This document shows positions 62,562 to 64,000 of a stretch of DNA of 64,000 nucleotides, in pieces. The first letter of the stretch is position 1. Each line of letters opens with the position of its first letter. The notes beneath the pieces are model-generated. The model did not search any database. It was not told where the DNA came from and was given only the letters and a program-made list of their open reading frames with translations. This DNA is from Ehretia macrophylla (taxonomy: Eukaryota > Streptophyta > Magnoliopsida > Boraginales > Ehretiaceae), in the NCBI GenBank assembly GCA_037974665.1, contig CM075765.1:14441501-14505500 (forward strand), in the 5' to 3' direction. Both the position numbers and the translations under genes were made by a program.

Positions 62562-63129
62562 GTCATCTTCCCCACCCCAGCACCCCCCCCCTTCCCCCCA
62601 GCACCCCCACACCCTCCAGCCCGTCACCCACCCCGTCACCCCCCTACCCCACCCTAGCACGTCACTCCCGCCCCCTCCCCCAACCCCCGTCACCCCCCAC
62701 CCCACCCCACCCACCACGTAACCCCTCACCCTCACACCCATCCCGTCACCTACACCCCTCCCCCCCCAAACCCCACCCCCACCCCCACTCCCACTCCCAC
62801 TCCCACTACCACTGTGTGTTGTGTGTGTGTATTTTTTTTTTAATGTGTGTGTGTGTATATATATATATATACATATATTTCTTTTATATATATATTCCTT
62901 TTTTTTTTTTTGGTCTAAACAAAAGAAGAAATGACAAAAGAGAGAAATGAAAAAAAATTGAGGGTATTTACGTTTTTTTTACAAAATCTGTTAAATATGA
63001 CTGGTTTTTTAACTGTAGGGGGTGTTGTGCACTTTTAAAAAATACAGGGACTAGTTAAGGGGGTTTTTAAACTATAAGGAGTGTTGTGCACTTTCACTAA
63101 AGTATTAGAAGGTCTGGTGCACTTTACCC
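62278..63129. mobile_element. Long-TIR Mutator-like element with C-tract/GT-rich cargo
   Basis: 852 bp, starting GGGTGAAGTGCTCCAGA and ending CTGGTGCACTTTACCC. The inverted ends are ~130 bp at about 80% identity by eye. The target duplication is TTAATATTT (62269-62277) and TTAATACTT (63130-63138), one base apart. The empty site, a single TTAATACTT, is kept in copy A near 58914. Motifs such as CCCTTGTACTTT, CCCCCTATAGTTT and TCCTTGTAGTTTT repeat at ~30-bp steps. The interior is (AAT)n, then ~240 bp of C-tracts, then GT/TA repeats. Older than the element at 34530. Confidence 0.9.
62520..62880. repeat. (AAT)n, C-tract and GT/TA low-complexity cargo
   Basis: (AAT)n at 62520-62558, C-runs with CACCCC and CGTCACC phrases at 62568-62810, then GTGTGTGT and (TA)n to ~62877. 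On the minus strand the order is CA-rich, then G-tracts, the same as in the element at 34530-35572. Confidence 0.88.
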
Positions 63130-64000
63130 TTAATACTTTGATAGCTTCCTTGCATCACACTGATGTGTACCATCATTAACTTCGACTTCAACTTTATCTC
63201 GAGAATGTCATGTCATGTTATCAATGATCTCATCTATGTTCAAAACCTCTGTAGTGGTGTTATTTTCACTAGAAAAATTCAAGAGGTGGTTGACATCATT
63301 TTATTTTTATTTTTTTATTTTAATGGTACTCCAACTCATTGATTACAACCCCTAATTCATTAAAAGCTTCTCTATCTAAGGGTTTATCAAAAGTCTTGGA
63401 TGTCATGTTTTATGTGGATTGTATCTTATAATGGCAAAAATTATAATATGTTTACTATAAAGCCAAAAAAGTTATAAATATATTTATAAATTAATAGTTA
63501 TTAATTTATCGATAAATTGATTTCTTATTAAATTAATAGAATTTAGGTGGTTTTACCACTATTAATTCAAAGAGGTTATACTTATTGTGTTTCGTATTTT
63601 TAGACCTAAGTTATAAAATTAGCCTATAGTACTAGTCCAATTTTAACTTTCTTTGAAAACCCTAATGTTAAGCTAAATGTGACACAAATTAAGGTTAAAA
63701 CAATTATTTCTTGTGTCAATCATTAGGAGGAATAGGAGATTGGGAGATTTGAATTCGCAATCTTTTATTCGGAAAAACTGACTTTCACCAGAATTTGTAT
63801 AAAATGACTTTTAGTAGGTGAAATTGGAACTGACAATTTTGCACACAGGTTCAAACACTAAGACATGTAACTTTTTGTTAAACTTTCTGGACAATAGTTG
63901 CAAATTGAACTGACAAGGCTCAAATATGCTAACATCAAAGATTAAAAAAAAAAAAAACACACACACAAAATAAAATATGAAGGGCTACTTAAGTGAAATT

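Larger units (their letters stand above)
61772..63990. repeat. Direct duplication, copy B (interrupted)
   Basis: Second copy of 58394-59763, split by the element at 62278-63129. The match continues to about 63980, near the window edge, where the copies diverge (TGATGGGCTA versus TGAAGGGCTA), so this may be the true right border. Confidence 0.88.

Noticed and set aside
62498-62950. Pro/Ser/His-rich open frame, and a Gly-rich one on the opposite strand
   Set aside because: Produced by C-tracts inside the long-TIR element; no real protein features.
58394-63990. The two direct repeats as LTRs of a large non-autonomous retroelement
   Set aside because: No TG...CA ends, primer site, purine tract or target duplication at the borders of the repeats. 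A plain segmental duplication explains the data better, though copy B ends close to the window edge.

Overview
This is a nuclear genome segment from a flowering plant, almost certainly a eudicot. The genes have many short exons with GT/AG borders, the intergenic DNA is AT-rich and full of plant-type transposons (Ty1/copia, Ty3/gypsy, long-TIR Mutator-like elements, MITEs, LINE and SINE pieces), there is a nuclear tRNA-Arg(ACG), and every protein gene has a clear plant family. I cannot name the species.

Host genes in order: an annexin of the ANN1/ANN2 type (+, first exon outside the window, 347-2218); tRNA-Arg(ACG) (-, 10013-10085); a TLD-domain protein (+, 8 exons, 10475-14875); a class II (ASN2-type) glutamine-hydrolysing asparagine synthetase (-, 14 exons, 33376 down to 16052); a ROCK1-type ER UDP-sugar transporter (+, 7 exons, 42123-46798); an unrecognised small gene (+, 50252-51041, probable TATA box at 48764); and a DOT3-type BTB/NPH3 protein (-, 6 exons, 57414 down to 52840). 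I rebuilt these from exon phase and splice sites, and the reading frame closes across every junction. From memory, annexin-ASN-ROCK1 and annexin-ASN-DOT3 are neighbours in two duplicated Arabidopsis chromosome 5 blocks, so this window seems to keep the order from before that duplication was thinned out.

Mobile DNA: a copia element at 3677-9350 (broken, older) lies between the annexin and the tRNA. A gypsy element (CRM-like, LTRs that look identical, 5-bp target duplication) at 25515-31062 sits antisense inside intron 2 of the asparagine synthetase gene. Introns of that gene also hold a long-TIR element, a MITE and a 5'-truncated LINE. The gene-poor spacers at 33.4-42 kb, 46.8-48.8 kb and 57.4-64 kb are mostly MITEs, long-TIR elements, tandem repeats and a direct duplication (58394-59763 and 61772-63990). 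The second copy of that duplication carries an element whose empty site is preserved in the first copy.

The most unusual signal is a shared layout among at least six long-TIR elements that differ in sequence. Each TIR begins near GGGTAAA or GGGT-AA, then carries about three short C-tract motifs roughly 30 bp apart, and most end near a CCGTTAA-like motif. Two of these elements (34530-35572 and 62278-63129) also carry the same kind of cargo: a CA-rich tract followed by a G-tract block, in the first case a ~30-bp G-rich minisatellite.
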